From CAIYPG01 sp903864555 (lineage in GTDB: Bacteria; Pseudomonadota; Gammaproteobacteria; Burkholderiales; SG8-39), in NCBI GenBank assembly GCA_947474715.1, contig CANJJT010000006.1:41430-105429 (forward strand): 64,000 bases of DNA. Direction: 5' to 3'. The translations under genes and the position numbers were made by a program. Of the stretch, positions 44,837 through 54,360 are shown in pieces. The notes under the pieces were generated by a model that was not told the origin of the DNA, made no database searches, and saw only the letters and a list, made by a program, of their open reading frames with translations. Numbering within the stretch: position 1 is the stretch's first letter; the number at the start of each line of letters is the position of its first letter.

Positions 44837-45307
44837 ATGGAGATCAATACCGGCATCAGCGCCAAGGACAGGGCAAAAATCGCACAGGGGCTGTCACGCC
44901 TGCTGGCCGACACCTATGTCCTTTATCTGAAGACGCACAATTTCCACTGGAACGTGACCGGGCCGATGTTCAATACTCTGCACCTGATGTTCATGGACCA
45001 GTACAACGAGTTGTGGCTGGCACTGGACCTGATGGCGGAGCGCATCCGTTCGTTGGGCCACCCGGCTCCCGGAACCTACGCGGAATTCTCCAAGCTGGCC
45101 TCGATTACCGAGACTCCAGGTGTGCCCAAGGCCGAGCAAATGATCAAGCTGTTGGTCCAGGGCAATGAGGCGGTGGTCAAGACTGCCCGCTCCATCCTGC
45201 CACTGTCGGACAAGGCCAGCGACGAACCGACCACAGACCTTCTGACACAGCGCATGCAGATCCACGAGAAGAACGCCTGGATGCTGCGCAGCCTGCTGGA
45301 AAAATAG
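44837..45307 (+). CDS. dps: Dps-like ferritin (DNA protection / iron storage)
   Basis: A 156-residue Dps-family protein that oxidises and stores iron in a 12-mer and protects DNA from oxidants. The ferroxidase residues are in HNFHWNVTGPMF and MDQYNELWLALDLMAERIR. GGAGG precedes the ATG. The Lys-rich N-terminus needed for DNA binding in E. coli is short here, so DNA binding is not certain. Confidence 0.92.
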   Translation: MEINTGISAKDRAKIAQGLSRLLADTYVLYLKTHNFHWNVTGPMFNTLHLMFMDQYNELWLALDLMAERIRSLGHPAPGTYAEFSKLASITETPGVPKAEQMIKLLVQGNEAVVKTARSILPLSDKASDEPTTDLLTQRMQIHEKNAWMLRSLLEK

Positions 45308-45341
45308 TCCACGATGCGCCCGGTTCCATCGGTGATTCTGG

Positions 45342-45932
45342 ATGGTGGCTGAGATCGTGCCTTTACGGATACTCGCCATTGCCGGCAGCGCCCGTCGGGA
45401 TTCGCTGAATCGCAAGTTGCAGCATGTTGCATGCGTCGCCCTGATGCAGGCCGGCGCGAACGTGACCGAGGTGAATCTCGATGATTTTCCGATGCCGGTC
45501 TACCACGGTGACCTGGAAGACCGGGAGGGCTTGCCGCTGCATGCCCGCCGGCTGCGGAGCCTGATGATGGAACACCAGGCGTTGCTCATCGTTTCACCCG
45601 AGAACAATGCATCCATTCCAGCGGTGTTCAAGAATGCACTGGACTGGATGTCACGTCCGGATGGCGGGCAGAATGGACTGGTTCCGTATCAGAACAAGGT
45701 TGCATTGCTGATGTCAGCCACCCCTGGCGCTTTGGGTGGCCTGCGCGGCCTGCAACATCTCAGGCAGGTGCTGCAGGCATTGTCTGTGCTGGTTTTGAGC
45801 GAACAACTGGGCGTTCCGCGTGCGCACGAGAAGTTCGACGCCGATGGGAAGCTGAATGACCCCAAGCTGCAGGCTTCCATCACCGGTCTCGCTCAGCGGC
45901 TGATCAACGTTGCCGGGCGTCTGGCAGCCTGA
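45342..45932 (+). CDS. NADPH-dependent FMN reductase family protein
   Basis: A 196-residue flavodoxin-like fold. The FMN-phosphate loop GSARRDSLNRKL and SPENNASIPAVFKNALDW are typical of the NADPH:FMN reductase/chromate-azo reductase group. It follows dps after 34 bases, which suits a redox-stress operon. The natural substrate is unknown. Confidence 0.9.
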   Translation: MVAEIVPLRILAIAGSARRDSLNRKLQHVACVALMQAGANVTEVNLDDFPMPVYHGDLEDREGLPLHARRLRSLMMEHQALLIVSPENNASIPAVFKNALDWMSRPDGGQNGLVPYQNKVALLMSATPGALGGLRGLQHLRQVLQALSVLVLSEQLGVPRAHEKFDADGKLNDPKLQASITGLAQRLINVAGRLAA

Positions 45933-45960
45933 CCTGATGTCGTCCATCGGCTGATCCCGG

Positions 45961-47805
45961 ATGCATTTCCTGCTGCTCGCCGCAGTCTTTCTGCTTACGG
46001 CGGTCCTCGTTGTGCCCTTGTTTCGCCGCCTCAGATTGGGCGCCGTGCTGGGTTATCTGGCAGCAGGCATGTTGTTGGGGCCATCCGGGCTGGGCGCCAT
46101 GGCCTGGCTGGGCGGTGAGATTGCCCCGACCCTCGAGATTGCCGAGTTCGGCGTGGTGCTGCTGCTTTTCCTGATCGGGCTTGAGCTGGAGCCACGTCGG
46201 CTGTGGGTGTTGCGCAAGCCCGTATTTGGTCTTGGTGGTGCGCAGGTACTGGCCACGGCCGTCGTGGCCGGTGGCATCTGCCTGCTACTGGGGCTGGAGT
46301 GGCGGCCAGCCCTGCTGGTGGGTCTGGCGCTGGCCATGTCCTCGACCGCGCTGGTGCTCTCCTCCTTGTCCGAGCGCGGGCAGCTGGCCGAACCGCATGG
46401 CCGAGATGCGTTCGCAGTGCTGCTGTTCCAGGATCTGGCGGTGATACCGCTTTTGGCCCTGCTGCCGATGCTGGCTGGAGGCGCTGGCGAATCGGCCGGC
46501 GGCTGGATCGCCCTGAAGGGTGTGGTTGCGGTGGTGGTCATCATCGTCGCCGGACGGCTGGTGGTGCGCCCTGCCCTGCAGATGGTGGCGCGCCATGGCA
46601 GTCGCGAAGTGTTTACCGCCGCAGCCCTGCTGCTGGTGGTGGCGGCATCCCTGCTGATGCATGCCATGGGGTTGACCATGTCCCTGGGAGCCTTCCTCGC
46701 CGGTGTTTTGCTGGCGGACTCGGAGTTCAGGCACGAACTGGAAGCTGACATCGAGCCCTTCAAGGGGCTGCTGCTGGGGTTGTTCTTCATGGCGGTGGGC
46801 ATGAGTGCCAATCTGAATCTGTTGTTGCAACAACCGTTGCTTGTGCTGGGGTTGGCCACCCTGCTCATGTGTGCCAAGTTCGCTGTGCTGTTTGTCATCG
46901 CCTTGCTTTCCAGGCGGGAGGCACAGCAGTCCGAGCGCTTGTCCATGTCGCTCAGCCAGGGCGGTGAGTTCGCCTTTGTGCTGTTTTCGGCGGCTGCCGG
47001 ACTGGGCATCCTCGCAGCGGGGCAGGTCGAACTGCTGGTGCTGGTGGTGACCCTGTCGATGTTGCTGGCACCGTTGGCCTTTGCGCTACAGGACCGGTTG
47101 GTCGAGCCGTGGATCGCCCGGCGTGCCGAGCCCGAGTTCGACAGCATCGATGAACCGGGAAATCCGGTCATCATTGCGGGCTTTGGCCGCATCGGTCAGA
47201 TCATCGCGCGTGTACTGCGCATGAGCGGCATCAGCTTCACTGCGCTGGAGGCGAGTTACCAGCAGGTGGATTTCGTGAGGAAATTCGGCAGCAAGGTGTA
47301 CTACGGTGACGCGTCAAGGCTGGACCTGCTCAATGCCGCCCATGCTTCGGAGGCGAGGCTCTTCATCCTTGCCATAGACGACATCGAAGCGTCACTGCGC
47401 ACGGCCGAAGTCGTGCGGCGCCACTTTCCCGACCTGCCGATCATCGCCAGGGCACGCAACCGCTTCCATTACTTTCGGCTGCGGGACCTTGGCATCAAAT
47501 GGATCTACCGGGAGACCTTTCCTTCCAGCCTTGACATGGCCCACCAGTCCCTGCTGCGAGTCGGGATCAGTCCTTCTGTTGCCGAGCGTGCAATCGCCAT
47601 GTTCCGCTCACATGACGAGGAGCAACTGGAGGCGCAATATGCCTTCCATCAGGACGAAGCGCGACTGGTCCAGACGGCGCACGAGGCGGCACAACAGCTG
47701 CGCGAGCTGTTCGAGGCCGACATCGTCGACGAAGGCCGTATGACGGGCAAGCCCCCCGGCAAAGAAGCGCCCGGATGTGGCAGGGGCAGATATGGGCAAG
47801 GGTAA
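45961..47805 (+). CDS. CPA2-family cation:proton antiporter with TrkA-N domain (KefB/C-like)
   Basis: A 614-residue protein. About twelve membrane helices are followed by a cytosolic Rossmann domain starting VIIAGFGRIGQIIARVL (residue 400 on), which binds nucleotide and gates transport. KefB/KefC relatives release K+ under electrophile stress. It follows the FMN reductase by 28 bases. In E. coli KefB/KefC need small quinone-reductase partners (KefG/KefF); the neighbouring flavin gene may play that part, but this is inference. Confidence 0.9.
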   Translation: MHFLLLAAVFLLTAVLVVPLFRRLRLGAVLGYLAAGMLLGPSGLGAMAWLGGEIAPTLEIAEFGVVLLLFLIGLELEPRRLWVLRKPVFGLGGAQVLATAVVAGGICLLLGLEWRPALLVGLALAMSSTALVLSSLSERGQLAEPHGRDAFAVLLFQDLAVIPLLALLPMLAGGAGESAGGWIALKGVVAVVVIIVAGRLVVRPALQMVARHGSREVFTAAALLLVVAASLLMHAMGLTMSLGAFLAGVLLADSEFRHELEADIEPFKGLLLGLFFMAVGMSANLNLLLQQPLLVLGLATLLMCAKFAVLFVIALLSRREAQQSERLSMSLSQGGEFAFVLFSAAAGLGILAAGQVELLVLVVTLSMLLAPLAFALQDRLVEPWIARRAEPEFDSIDEPGNPVIIAGFGRIGQIIARVLRMSGISFTALEASYQQVDFVRKFGSKVYYGDASRLDLLNAAHASEARLFILAIDDIEASLRTAEVVRRHFPDLPIIARARNRFHYFRLRDLGIKWIYRETFPSSLDMAHQSLLRVGISPSVAERAIAMFRSHDEEQLEAQYAFHQDEARLVQTAHEAAQQLRELFEADIVDEGRMTGKPPGKEAPGCGRGRYGQG

Positions 47806-47814
47806 AATGGCAAT

Positions 47815-48429
47815 ATGAAGTCTCTTGTCATCCTGATCTCCGGCCGGGGGAGCAATATGCGCTCCATCGTCGAAGCAGCGCGGAACGATTCGTGGCCCGT
47901 TCGAATAGCCGCAGTCCTGTCGAACCGTCCTGAAGCGGAAGGCCTGATGTGGGCGGCGGAGCAGGGCATTGCCACCTGTGCCATAGATCACCGTAATTTT
48001 CCGTCGCGCGAGGCATTCGAGGCGGAGTTATGCAAGGCCATCGATGAGCACACCCCGGATGCCATCGCGCTGGCAGGCTTCATGCGAGTGCTTACGGCGG
48101 GATTTGTCGGCAGATATGAAGGCCGGCTGGTGAACATTCATCCCTCGCTGCTTCCGGCATTTCCCGGCCTGCACACCCACAGACAGGCGCTGGCCCATGG
48201 CGTGAAGGTGCATGGCTGCACGGTTCATTTCGTCACGGCGCAGCTGGACCATGGTCCCATCATTGCCCAGGTCGCCGTGCCGGTCCTTGATGACGATGAT
48301 GAAAGCCGCCTGGCCAGCCGTGTGCTTGAAGAGGAGCACCGCATTTATCCGGCATCTCTGCGCAAGCTCCTTGATGGACGCCTGGACGTTCGTGAGGGGA
48401 TTGTCCGTACCGCGACAGGCAAGACATGA
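47815..48429 (+). CDS. purN: Phosphoribosylglycinamide formyltransferase
   Basis: PurN transfers formyl from 10-formyl-THF to GAR in purine synthesis. SGRGSNMRSIVEA binds the phosphoribosyl. The catalytic Asn-His-Asp set is in NIHPSLLPAFPGLHTH and the HFVTAQLDHGPII stretch. The length of 204 residues is normal. It is translationally coupled (ATGA) to the next gene. Confidence 0.95.
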   Translation: MKSLVILISGRGSNMRSIVEAARNDSWPVRIAAVLSNRPEAEGLMWAAEQGIATCAIDHRNFPSREAFEAELCKAIDEHTPDAIALAGFMRVLTAGFVGRYEGRLVNIHPSLLPAFPGLHTHRQALAHGVKVHGCTVHFVTAQLDHGPIIAQVAVPVLDDDDESRLASRVLEEEHRIYPASLRKLLDGRLDVREGIVRTATGKT

Positions 48430-49163
48430 AGGCCTGCATTCGTTCATGCCTGACACTGCATTTCTTGCTTGTGAGCGCCTGGCCGTTTTCGACATCCCAG
48501 GCCGCGGCCCCTGTGACGCGCATGAGCATTGAGTATGTCGTCCGCTACAGTGGCAAGATGAACGCAGAAGCCACCATGCAGACCCAGCTTGAGCATGATG
48601 GAAAGCAGTATTCACTGGTGGAGGAGTCCCGTGGCAGGGGGCTGGCCGCAGTGCTCATGCCGGGGGTGTTGAGGCGGTCAGCGCTCGGAACGATTGCCTC
48701 AGAAGGCCTCAGGCCAGCCGAGTTTCGGGATCGCCGGGGGAACCGGCCCGAGCAACTGGCCACGTTTGACTGGCAGCGAAACGCGGTTGTGTTCACCAAG
48801 GACGGCAAGTCCGAGTCACAGGGGGTCAGCGAGCCGCGCCTGCTGTCGGATCGACTCAGTTTTCTCTGGACGTTTGTATTCAGGCCGCACAACACGCTGC
48901 AGCCGGGCGTGCAGGTACGTGCCTGGCTGGCAGACGGGAGAGGGCTCAGCCTGTTCACCTACCAGGCAATCAAGGAGGAAGCCTTGAGCACACCTGCGGG
49001 GACGTTCAAGACCATCAAGCTGGAGAAGCAGGTGGATTCGGGTGACGCGCGAACGACGGAGATCTGGCTTGCACTTGACCGGGGGCTGATTCCGGTCCGC
49101 CTCCTTGTGGTAGAGAAGGATGGCACCCGCACCGACCAATTGGTCACCCGCATCGGATCCTGA
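48426..49163 (+). CDS. DUF3108 family periplasmic protein
   Basis: A 245-residue exported protein. The signal peptide is HFLLVSAWPFSTSQAAAP. The DUF3108 pattern (YVVRYSGKMNAEATM, LSFLWTFVFRPHN, EIWLALDRGLIPVRLL) is clear. Function is unknown; it often sits between purN and rsmB in betaproteobacteria. It overlaps purN by four bases and rsmB by one. Confidence 0.87.
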   Translation: MKACIRSCLTLHFLLVSAWPFSTSQAAAPVTRMSIEYVVRYSGKMNAEATMQTQLEHDGKQYSLVEESRGRGLAAVLMPGVLRRSALGTIASEGLRPAEFRDRRGNRPEQLATFDWQRNAVVFTKDGKSESQGVSEPRLLSDRLSFLWTFVFRPHNTLQPGVQVRAWLADGRGLSLFTYQAIKEEALSTPAGTFKTIKLEKQVDSGDARTTEIWLALDRGLIPVRLLVVEKDGTRTDQLVTRIGS

Positions 49164-50440
49164 TGCCAAGCTTATTCCCTCACAGAATATCCGTCCCCCT
49201 GCTCTTCCTGTGCAGCAAGGCGCTGCAGGACGTGATGCAGTTCACGCATCCTGCAGACGCCACTCTGTCACGTTTCTTTCGGCAGCATGGAGAGGCGGGC
49301 CGCCAGGATCGTGCGCTGGTCGCGGATACCGTTTATTCGGCATTGCGGCGCTGGCGACTGTTGCAGTCTGTTGTTCCCGGAGGCACCTCGCGGCAACTGG
49401 TATTACTCGCCTGGGCACTTTTGCTCGGAGCTGGCCGGGATCAACTGAAGAACGTCTGCCGGCCGGAGGAGAGTGAGTGGCTGGAGAGGGCTGTTCAGCC
49501 GGTTGCACAAGCTCAGGCGTTCGAGGTGGCGTGCGATCTGCCGGACTGGGTGATCGCAGCATTGCGGGAACGCTTTGACGAAGTCGAGCTGCTGCGGCAT
49601 GCACGGGCCTTTCATGCAGCTGCACCGCTCGATCTGCGTATCAACCTGATGAAGTGCAGGCGCGAGGAGGTGATCGCGCGCTTGAGAGCAGAAGGTACGG
49701 AGGCCGTGCCCACGCCCTATTCTCCTGTCGGGATAAGGCTTGCCGGCAATCCGGCGATCAATCGTCATGCGCTTTTTCTGGCTGGAGAGGTTGAAGTGCA
49801 GGATGAAGGCAGTCAGTTGCTTTCCCTGATGATGGAGGCGCGGCGCAATGATATGGTGGTCGACTTTTGTGCAGGGGCGGGAGGTAAGACTCTCGCCCTG
49901 GGTGCGATGATGCGCTCGACGGGACGACTTTATGCGCTTGACATTTCGGCGCGCCGGCTGGAAAAACTGAAGCCCAGGCTGGTCCGATCGGGTTTGCAGA
50001 ACGTGCATGTGCAAGGCATCGACGGCGAGGGCGATGTTCGCCTGAGCCGCCTAGCTGGAAAAATAGACCGGGTGTTAGTCGATGCGCCCTGCAGTGGATT
50101 GGGCACGCTCAGGCGCAATCCCGACCTCAAGATGAGGCAGAGTCCGGAAAGTGTTGTTGAACTGGTGGTCAAGCAGGCAGACATCCTGAGCGCCGCCGCT
50201 GGCCTGCTCAAGCCCGGCGGACGTATTGTTTATGCCACCTGCAGTATCCTTGCAGGCGAAAATCAGGGTGTTGTATCTGCTTTTTTGCAGCGGCATCCGG
50301 GTTTCTCACTGGTACCGGTGCAAGGCATTCTGGACCGACAACATATAGGCCTGAGCATGCCTACGGGCATGCTGGAGTTGTGGCCCGACGAGCATGGCAC
50401 TGACGGATTTTTCGCGGCAGTGCTCGAGCGGAAGGCATGA
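49163..50440 (+). CDS. rsmB: RsmB/NOP family rRNA (cytosine-5) methyltransferase
   Basis: RsmB methylates C967 of 16S rRNA. The NusB-like N-terminal domain precedes a SAM-binding catalytic domain with VDFCAGAGGKTLALG, the catalytic DAPCSGLGTLRRNPD and the second Cys in YATCSIL. At 425 residues it is the usual size. The rsmB assignment within the Fmu/Sun group is by context and architecture. Confidence 0.92.
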   Translation: MPSLFPHRISVPLLFLCSKALQDVMQFTHPADATLSRFFRQHGEAGRQDRALVADTVYSALRRWRLLQSVVPGGTSRQLVLLAWALLLGAGRDQLKNVCRPEESEWLERAVQPVAQAQAFEVACDLPDWVIAALRERFDEVELLRHARAFHAAAPLDLRINLMKCRREEVIARLRAEGTEAVPTPYSPVGIRLAGNPAINRHALFLAGEVEVQDEGSQLLSLMMEARRNDMVVDFCAGAGGKTLALGAMMRSTGRLYALDISARRLEKLKPRLVRSGLQNVHVQGIDGEGDVRLSRLAGKIDRVLVDAPCSGLGTLRRNPDLKMRQSPESVVELVVKQADILSAAAGLLKPGGRIVYATCSILAGENQGVVSAFLQRHPGFSLVPVQGILDRQHIGLSMPTGMLELWPDEHGTDGFFAAVLERKA

Positions 50441-50519
50441 TCCGCCGGAAATGATCGGGTGTCAGTCAAGATGTACCACGGCTTGCGCATGAACTTCGTT
50501 GTATTCAGGGGAGCTGGAA

Positions 50520-51776
50520 TTGCCAGAGGGTAAAGGCCATCTGCTGTTGCAATTGATTGCGGACGTCCAGAGCGCTGAATTTTTCTGGCAGGCTCTCGTT
50601 CTTGCAGTGTGCCTGCTGCTGGCATGGCAGATCAGCAGGCGAACGAATCTGCCGTCCGGTGTGGGCGACGTCTGGGAGTTCGGGCTGGGCGGTTTGAAGC
50701 GAGTGCTGTTTCCCATGGTGGCCCTGACTCTGGTTCTTGCAGCACGACCGGTGCTCGCCCACTGGCACCATGTGAATCTGCTACATCTAGCGGTGCCTTT
50801 GCTGGGATCTCTGGCCCTGATCCGTGTGCTGGTCTATGCGCTTCGCCACGTGCTGCCGGACGGCAGCGTGCTTGCGGGGTTCGAGCGGGTTGTCGCCGGG
50901 TTGGTGTGGGGAGGGCTTGCGCTGCATATTCTCGGATTTCTTCCGGATGTGGTGGCATTCCTGGATGGCGTTTCCTTTTCGGTTGGCAAGCAGCATCTGT
51001 CGCTCTTGCTGGTCCTGCAGGCACTGTTCCTTGTTCTGGCCACCATTCTTGCGGCGTTGTGGGCGGCCAGCGCCATCGAATCACGTCTGATGCGGTCGCA
51101 GACGCTGGACACCAGCTTGCGAGTGGTGTTTGCCCGGGTGTCCCGTGCCTTGCTGATACTTGTGGCTATTCTGGTGGTTCTGCCGCTGGTTGGCATTGAC
51201 CTGACCGTGCTGTCACTTTTCGGTGGTGCGCTGGGTGTCGGGTTGGGATTTGGCCTGCAGAAGATTGCCAGCAATTACGTGAGTGGATTCATCATCCTGC
51301 TCGATCGCTCGATCCGTATTGATGATTATGTGTCTATTGGGGATTTTTACGGGAAGGTGATCGGCATCACAACCCGCTACGTGGTTCTGCGCAATCCGGA
51401 CGGGAGAGAGGCGATCGTGCCGAATGAACTGCTGATTGCAGGCACCGTCATCAGCCACACTCACACGGACAGAAATCTGAGGCTGGCAATTCAGGTACAG
51501 GTTGCGTACGGAACAGACATTGACCATGTTCTGGAGGTGCTTCGGCAGGCGGCACGTGGGCATGAGCGCGTTCTGGATTCCCCTCCACCGAGTGCGTTAC
51601 TGTTGGATTTTGCGGAGAGCGGTATCAATCTCGAGGTCGGTTTCTGGATCAATGATCCGGAATCGGGCAAAAAAAACGTCCGTTCGGACATCAGTCGCGA
51701 GATCCTTCGCGCGCTAGGGCGGGAGAGTATAGAAATCCCCTTTCCCCGCAGGGAGATACGAATTGTTCCGCAATGA
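50520..51776 (+). CDS. MscS-type mechanosensitive channel
   Basis: A 418-residue inner-membrane channel. Several N-terminal helices precede the pore-lining helix (LFGGALGVGLGFGLQKIASN) and the beta domain (GITTRYVVLRNPDGREAIVPN). MscS-family channels relieve turgor at hypo-osmotic shock. TTG 50520 has GGGGAGC upstream; an in-frame TTG at 50499 is the alternative. Confidence 0.92.
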   Translation: MPEGKGHLLLQLIADVQSAEFFWQALVLAVCLLLAWQISRRTNLPSGVGDVWEFGLGGLKRVLFPMVALTLVLAARPVLAHWHHVNLLHLAVPLLGSLALIRVLVYALRHVLPDGSVLAGFERVVAGLVWGGLALHILGFLPDVVAFLDGVSFSVGKQHLSLLLVLQALFLVLATILAALWAASAIESRLMRSQTLDTSLRVVFARVSRALLILVAILVVLPLVGIDLTVLSLFGGALGVGLGFGLQKIASNYVSGFIILLDRSIRIDDYVSIGDFYGKVIGITTRYVVLRNPDGREAIVPNELLIAGTVISHTHTDRNLRLAIQVQVAYGTDIDHVLEVLRQAARGHERVLDSPPPSALLLDFAESGINLEVGFWINDPESGKKNVRSDISREILRALGRESIEIPFPRREIRIVPQ

Positions 51777-51810
51777 TGTTCGAGGCCTTGATCGGCCTTG
51801 ATTCAGTTCA

Positions 51811-51838
51811 TTGCCTGACCGTGGTATTGACGTAGAAT
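51811..51838 (+). promoter_or_regulatory. Promoter of the desaturase gene
   Basis: TTGCCT (51811-51816) and TAGAAT (51833-51838) are 16 bases apart. The ribosome site AAGGAGAGG follows before the ATG. Confidence 0.55.
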
Positions 51839-51873
51839 CCCGCCAGCCATAAAGCCAAGGAGAGGCCTTTCTC

Positions 51874-53055
51874 ATGCCTGATCTGTTTTCCGGTGTGTTC
51901 GATCTGTCGTGGTGGCAACTTTGTCTGGTTGCCCTAGGACTGACACATATAACCATCATTGCCGTTACGGTTTTCCTGCATCGCTGCCAGGCACATCGGG
52001 CCCTTGACCTGCATCCGGCTGTGAGTCACTTCTTCCGGCTATGGCTGTGGATGAGCACCGGAATGGTCACCAAGGAGTGGGCGGCAGTCCATCGCAAGCA
52101 TCACGCAAAATGCGAAACGCCTGAAGATCCCCACAGTCCGCAGGTTGCCGGCATCAATACGGTGCTATGGGGGGGCGTTTTCCTGTACGTAAAGGAGGCG
52201 CTGAAGCGTGAAACTATCGAGCGTTACGGGCATGGTACTCCGGACGACTGGATGGAGAAGAATGTCTATTCCCGCTATACCCTCTCCGGCTTGACGTCCA
52301 TGGGCCTGATCAATGTGGCTCTGTTCGGAATCGTTCCCGGCGTGGTCATTCTGTTTGTCCAGGTTGCCTGGATCCCGTTCTGGGCGGCGGGTGTCATCAA
52401 CGGTATTGGCCATTACTGGGGCTACCGGAATTTCGAATGTGCCGATGCAAGTACCAACATCCTCCCATGGGGCATTCTGATTGGAGGGGAAGAGTTGCAT
52501 AACAACCACCACTCATTCGCGTCTTCGGCCAAGCTCTCCAATAAATGGTACGAATTCGACATCGGCTGGATGTACATCCGCATCATGGAAATGCTCGGCT
52601 TGGCCAAGGTCAAGAAGGTGGCGCCGAGACCGCGCTTCAGTGAAGTCAAGGCTATCATCGACAGTGAGACGCTCCAGGCAGTCATCGCAAATCGTTACGA
52701 TGTGCTGGCGAAGTACGCCAAATCTCTCAAGGCAACTTATGCTGAAGAGATGAGCAAGTTGAAGCAATTCTCGCCGCAGGATGCAAAGCTGCTCAGCAGC
52801 CTCCGACGCTGGCTGCATCTTGACGAAACCAAGCTGGACGACCAGAAGCGAGCGCGACTTGAGGCTGGGTTGGCCAAGAGCAACGCGCTCGAAACGGTCT
52901 ATCGCATGCGGCGCGAGTTGATTTCGGTGTGGGAAAGGTCGACGGCTTCAAAAGACCAACTAGTGAAGCAATTGCAGGACTGGTGTCATCGTGCCGAGTC
53001 GAGTGGCATCGCTCCGCTTGTGGAGTTTTCACAGCGGTTGAGGAGCTATGCCTAA
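51874..53055 (+). CDS. Fatty-acid (delta-9-type) desaturase
   Basis: A 393-residue membrane di-iron desaturase. Three His boxes are present: HRCQAHRAL, HRKHHAKCE and HNNHHSFAS. It has four membrane helices. The last 120 residues form a helical, charged tail not needed for the active site. It introduces a cis double bond in acyl-CoA or phospholipid acyl chains and adjusts membrane fluidity. Confidence 0.92.
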   Translation: MPDLFSGVFDLSWWQLCLVALGLTHITIIAVTVFLHRCQAHRALDLHPAVSHFFRLWLWMSTGMVTKEWAAVHRKHHAKCETPEDPHSPQVAGINTVLWGGVFLYVKEALKRETIERYGHGTPDDWMEKNVYSRYTLSGLTSMGLINVALFGIVPGVVILFVQVAWIPFWAAGVINGIGHYWGYRNFECADASTNILPWGILIGGEELHNNHHSFASSAKLSNKWYEFDIGWMYIRIMEMLGLAKVKKVAPRPRFSEVKAIIDSETLQAVIANRYDVLAKYAKSLKATYAEEMSKLKQFSPQDAKLLSSLRRWLHLDETKLDDQKRARLEAGLAKSNALETVYRMRRELISVWERSTASKDQLVKQLQDWCHRAESSGIAPLVEFSQRLRSYA

Positions 53056-53159
53056 GGGCTGATTCTAATTTCACTTCAATGGGCTAATAATAACGGTCTT
53101 TATACAGCCCTGCGAGGTGTGCGAGGGCGAGGCCGGTACGTGGAGCTGAAGTTTTGGAG

Positions 53160-53870
53160 ATGGCACAGGAGATGATCCTGTGCGCCAAGACCATTGACGA
53201 ATTGCGGCAGGCGCAGGCGGTGGTGCTGCCACTGGCGTACGGATTGAGCCTGGAACATACGGCGAAGATAATCGGCCGCTCAGTCGTTTGGACCTGCCGC
53301 TTGCGCAACCGGTTCCTGGCTGTCATCAGTGGTGAACTTGACTCGATCATCCTGCCGCACGTCAATACCGACTGTATGCAGCTTTCCCTGGGCGAAGTCG
53401 GGGCACGCCATCCGCAGCCCCGTATTATCAAGGTCCTCGACGGTGCGGGTTGGCATGCAAGCGCCGCGCTCATGCCGCTCCAAAATAGGCTTCTCCTGAG
53501 CCTGCCATCCTACCCGCCAGAACTCAATCCGGCTGAACACCTCTGGGACGAGCTGCGCGAGAAGTACTTCCACAACAAGACCTTCAATTTCATAGGCGCA
53601 CTCGAAGAGCAGCTTGAAATGGGCTTGCGGGCGTTGGAAAACGACTTGCCTCGGGTTCAGTCCATCCTTGCCTGGGATTGGATTGTTAATGCGCTAACGA
53701 AATATAAATGGAATGAGTATTCGCTTTTACGACAACATGAAAAAAGCCCGTTTTTTGCGGGCTTTTTTCTGGTGCGCCCGACGCTACGCACGTCAGTGAA
53801 TGGAGGGACTACTTCAGCTTTGTTTCTTTGTAAGCGACATGCTTGCGGGCGACAGGATCGTACTTCTTGA
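53160..53870 (+). pseudogene. IS630-type transposase remnant with an internal deletion
   Basis: The frame encodes an N-terminal helix-turn-helix part (ELRQAQAVVLPLAYGLSLEH, IIGRSV) up to about residue 60. It then jumps straight to the C-terminal DDE region (LDGAGWHASAALM, LPSYPPELNPAEHLWDELRE). The middle of about 150 residues, with the first catalytic Asp, is missing, although the frame stays open. After about residue 180 the frame runs through a terminator hairpin and antisense to rpmG and is no longer transposase. The native family length is about 340. I could not define the inverted repeats. Confidence 0.82.
53740..53769. terminator. Terminator of rpmBG (bidirectional)
   Basis: A6-GCCCG, loop TTTTTTG, CGGGC-T6. 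It lies 40 bases after the rpmG stop on the leftward strand. Confidence 0.85.
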
Positions 53871-53964
53871 TCTCTATTTTGTCGGGCTTGGTTCGCTTGT
53901 TCTTTGTCGTCGTGTAAAAATGACCGGTGCCGGCCGTTGATTCCAGCTTGATCTTCTCGCGCAT
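53809..53964 (-). CDS. rpmG: Ribosomal protein L33
   Basis: A 51-residue 50S protein (MREKIKLESTAGTGHFYTTT, ending KHVAYKETKLK). This is the Cys-free (non-zinc) type. It lies 39 bases downstream of rpmB, the usual pair. Confidence 0.96.
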   Translation of the reverse strand: MREKIKLESTAGTGHFYTTTKNKRTKPDKIEIKKYDPVARKHVAYKETKLK

Positions 53965-54003
53965 GGTGGTCTGTCCTCTTTATGCTCTGACTGTGTCGGC
54001 TGA

Positions 54004-54237
54004 TCAGATTTCGCCGCGCTCGCGCAATTCGGCGATCACGACTTCAATGCCCTTCTTGTCAATCGTGCGAATGCCAGCAGTTGACACCCTCAGGCTGATC
54101 CAGCGATTTTCATTTTCCACCCAGAAGCGGCGGTACTGCAGGTTGGGCAGAAAACGACGCTTGGTCTTGTTGTTTGCGTGGGACACGTTGTTGCCCGTCT
54201 GCGGCTTCTTGCCCGTAACTTGACATACTCGAGCCAT
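54004..54237 (-). CDS. rpmB: Ribosomal protein L28
   Basis: A 77-residue 50S protein (MARVCQVTGKKPQTGNNVSH, KTKRRFLPNLQ, RVSTAGIRTIDKKG). It is first in the rpmB-rpmG operon, downstream of radC. The AT-rich 120 bases between radC and rpmB should hold its promoter. Confidence 0.97.
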   Translation of the reverse strand: MARVCQVTGKKPQTGNNVSHANNKTKRRFLPNLQYRRFWVENENRWISLRVSTAGIRTIDKKGIEVVIAELRERGEI

Positions 54238-54360
54238 GACTATGCTCCGGCTGAAAACCGCTAATTATAAAGGAATCCTGAGGTTCGCTGCAAGATTTGA
54301 TTGCATCTTGTTTTATGGGGTAAATACCTATTTATTATTTAATATCAGTAATTTAGTATT

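Noticed and set aside
53720..53870. C-terminal end of the IS630-type frame as part of the protein
   Set aside because: It crosses a terminator hairpin and is antisense to rpmG, so it is read-through, not native sequence.
54241..54360. AT-rich stretch between radC and rpmB as a possible tRNA or sRNA gene
   Set aside because: No cloverleaf or terminator structure; it fits a ribosomal-protein promoter better.
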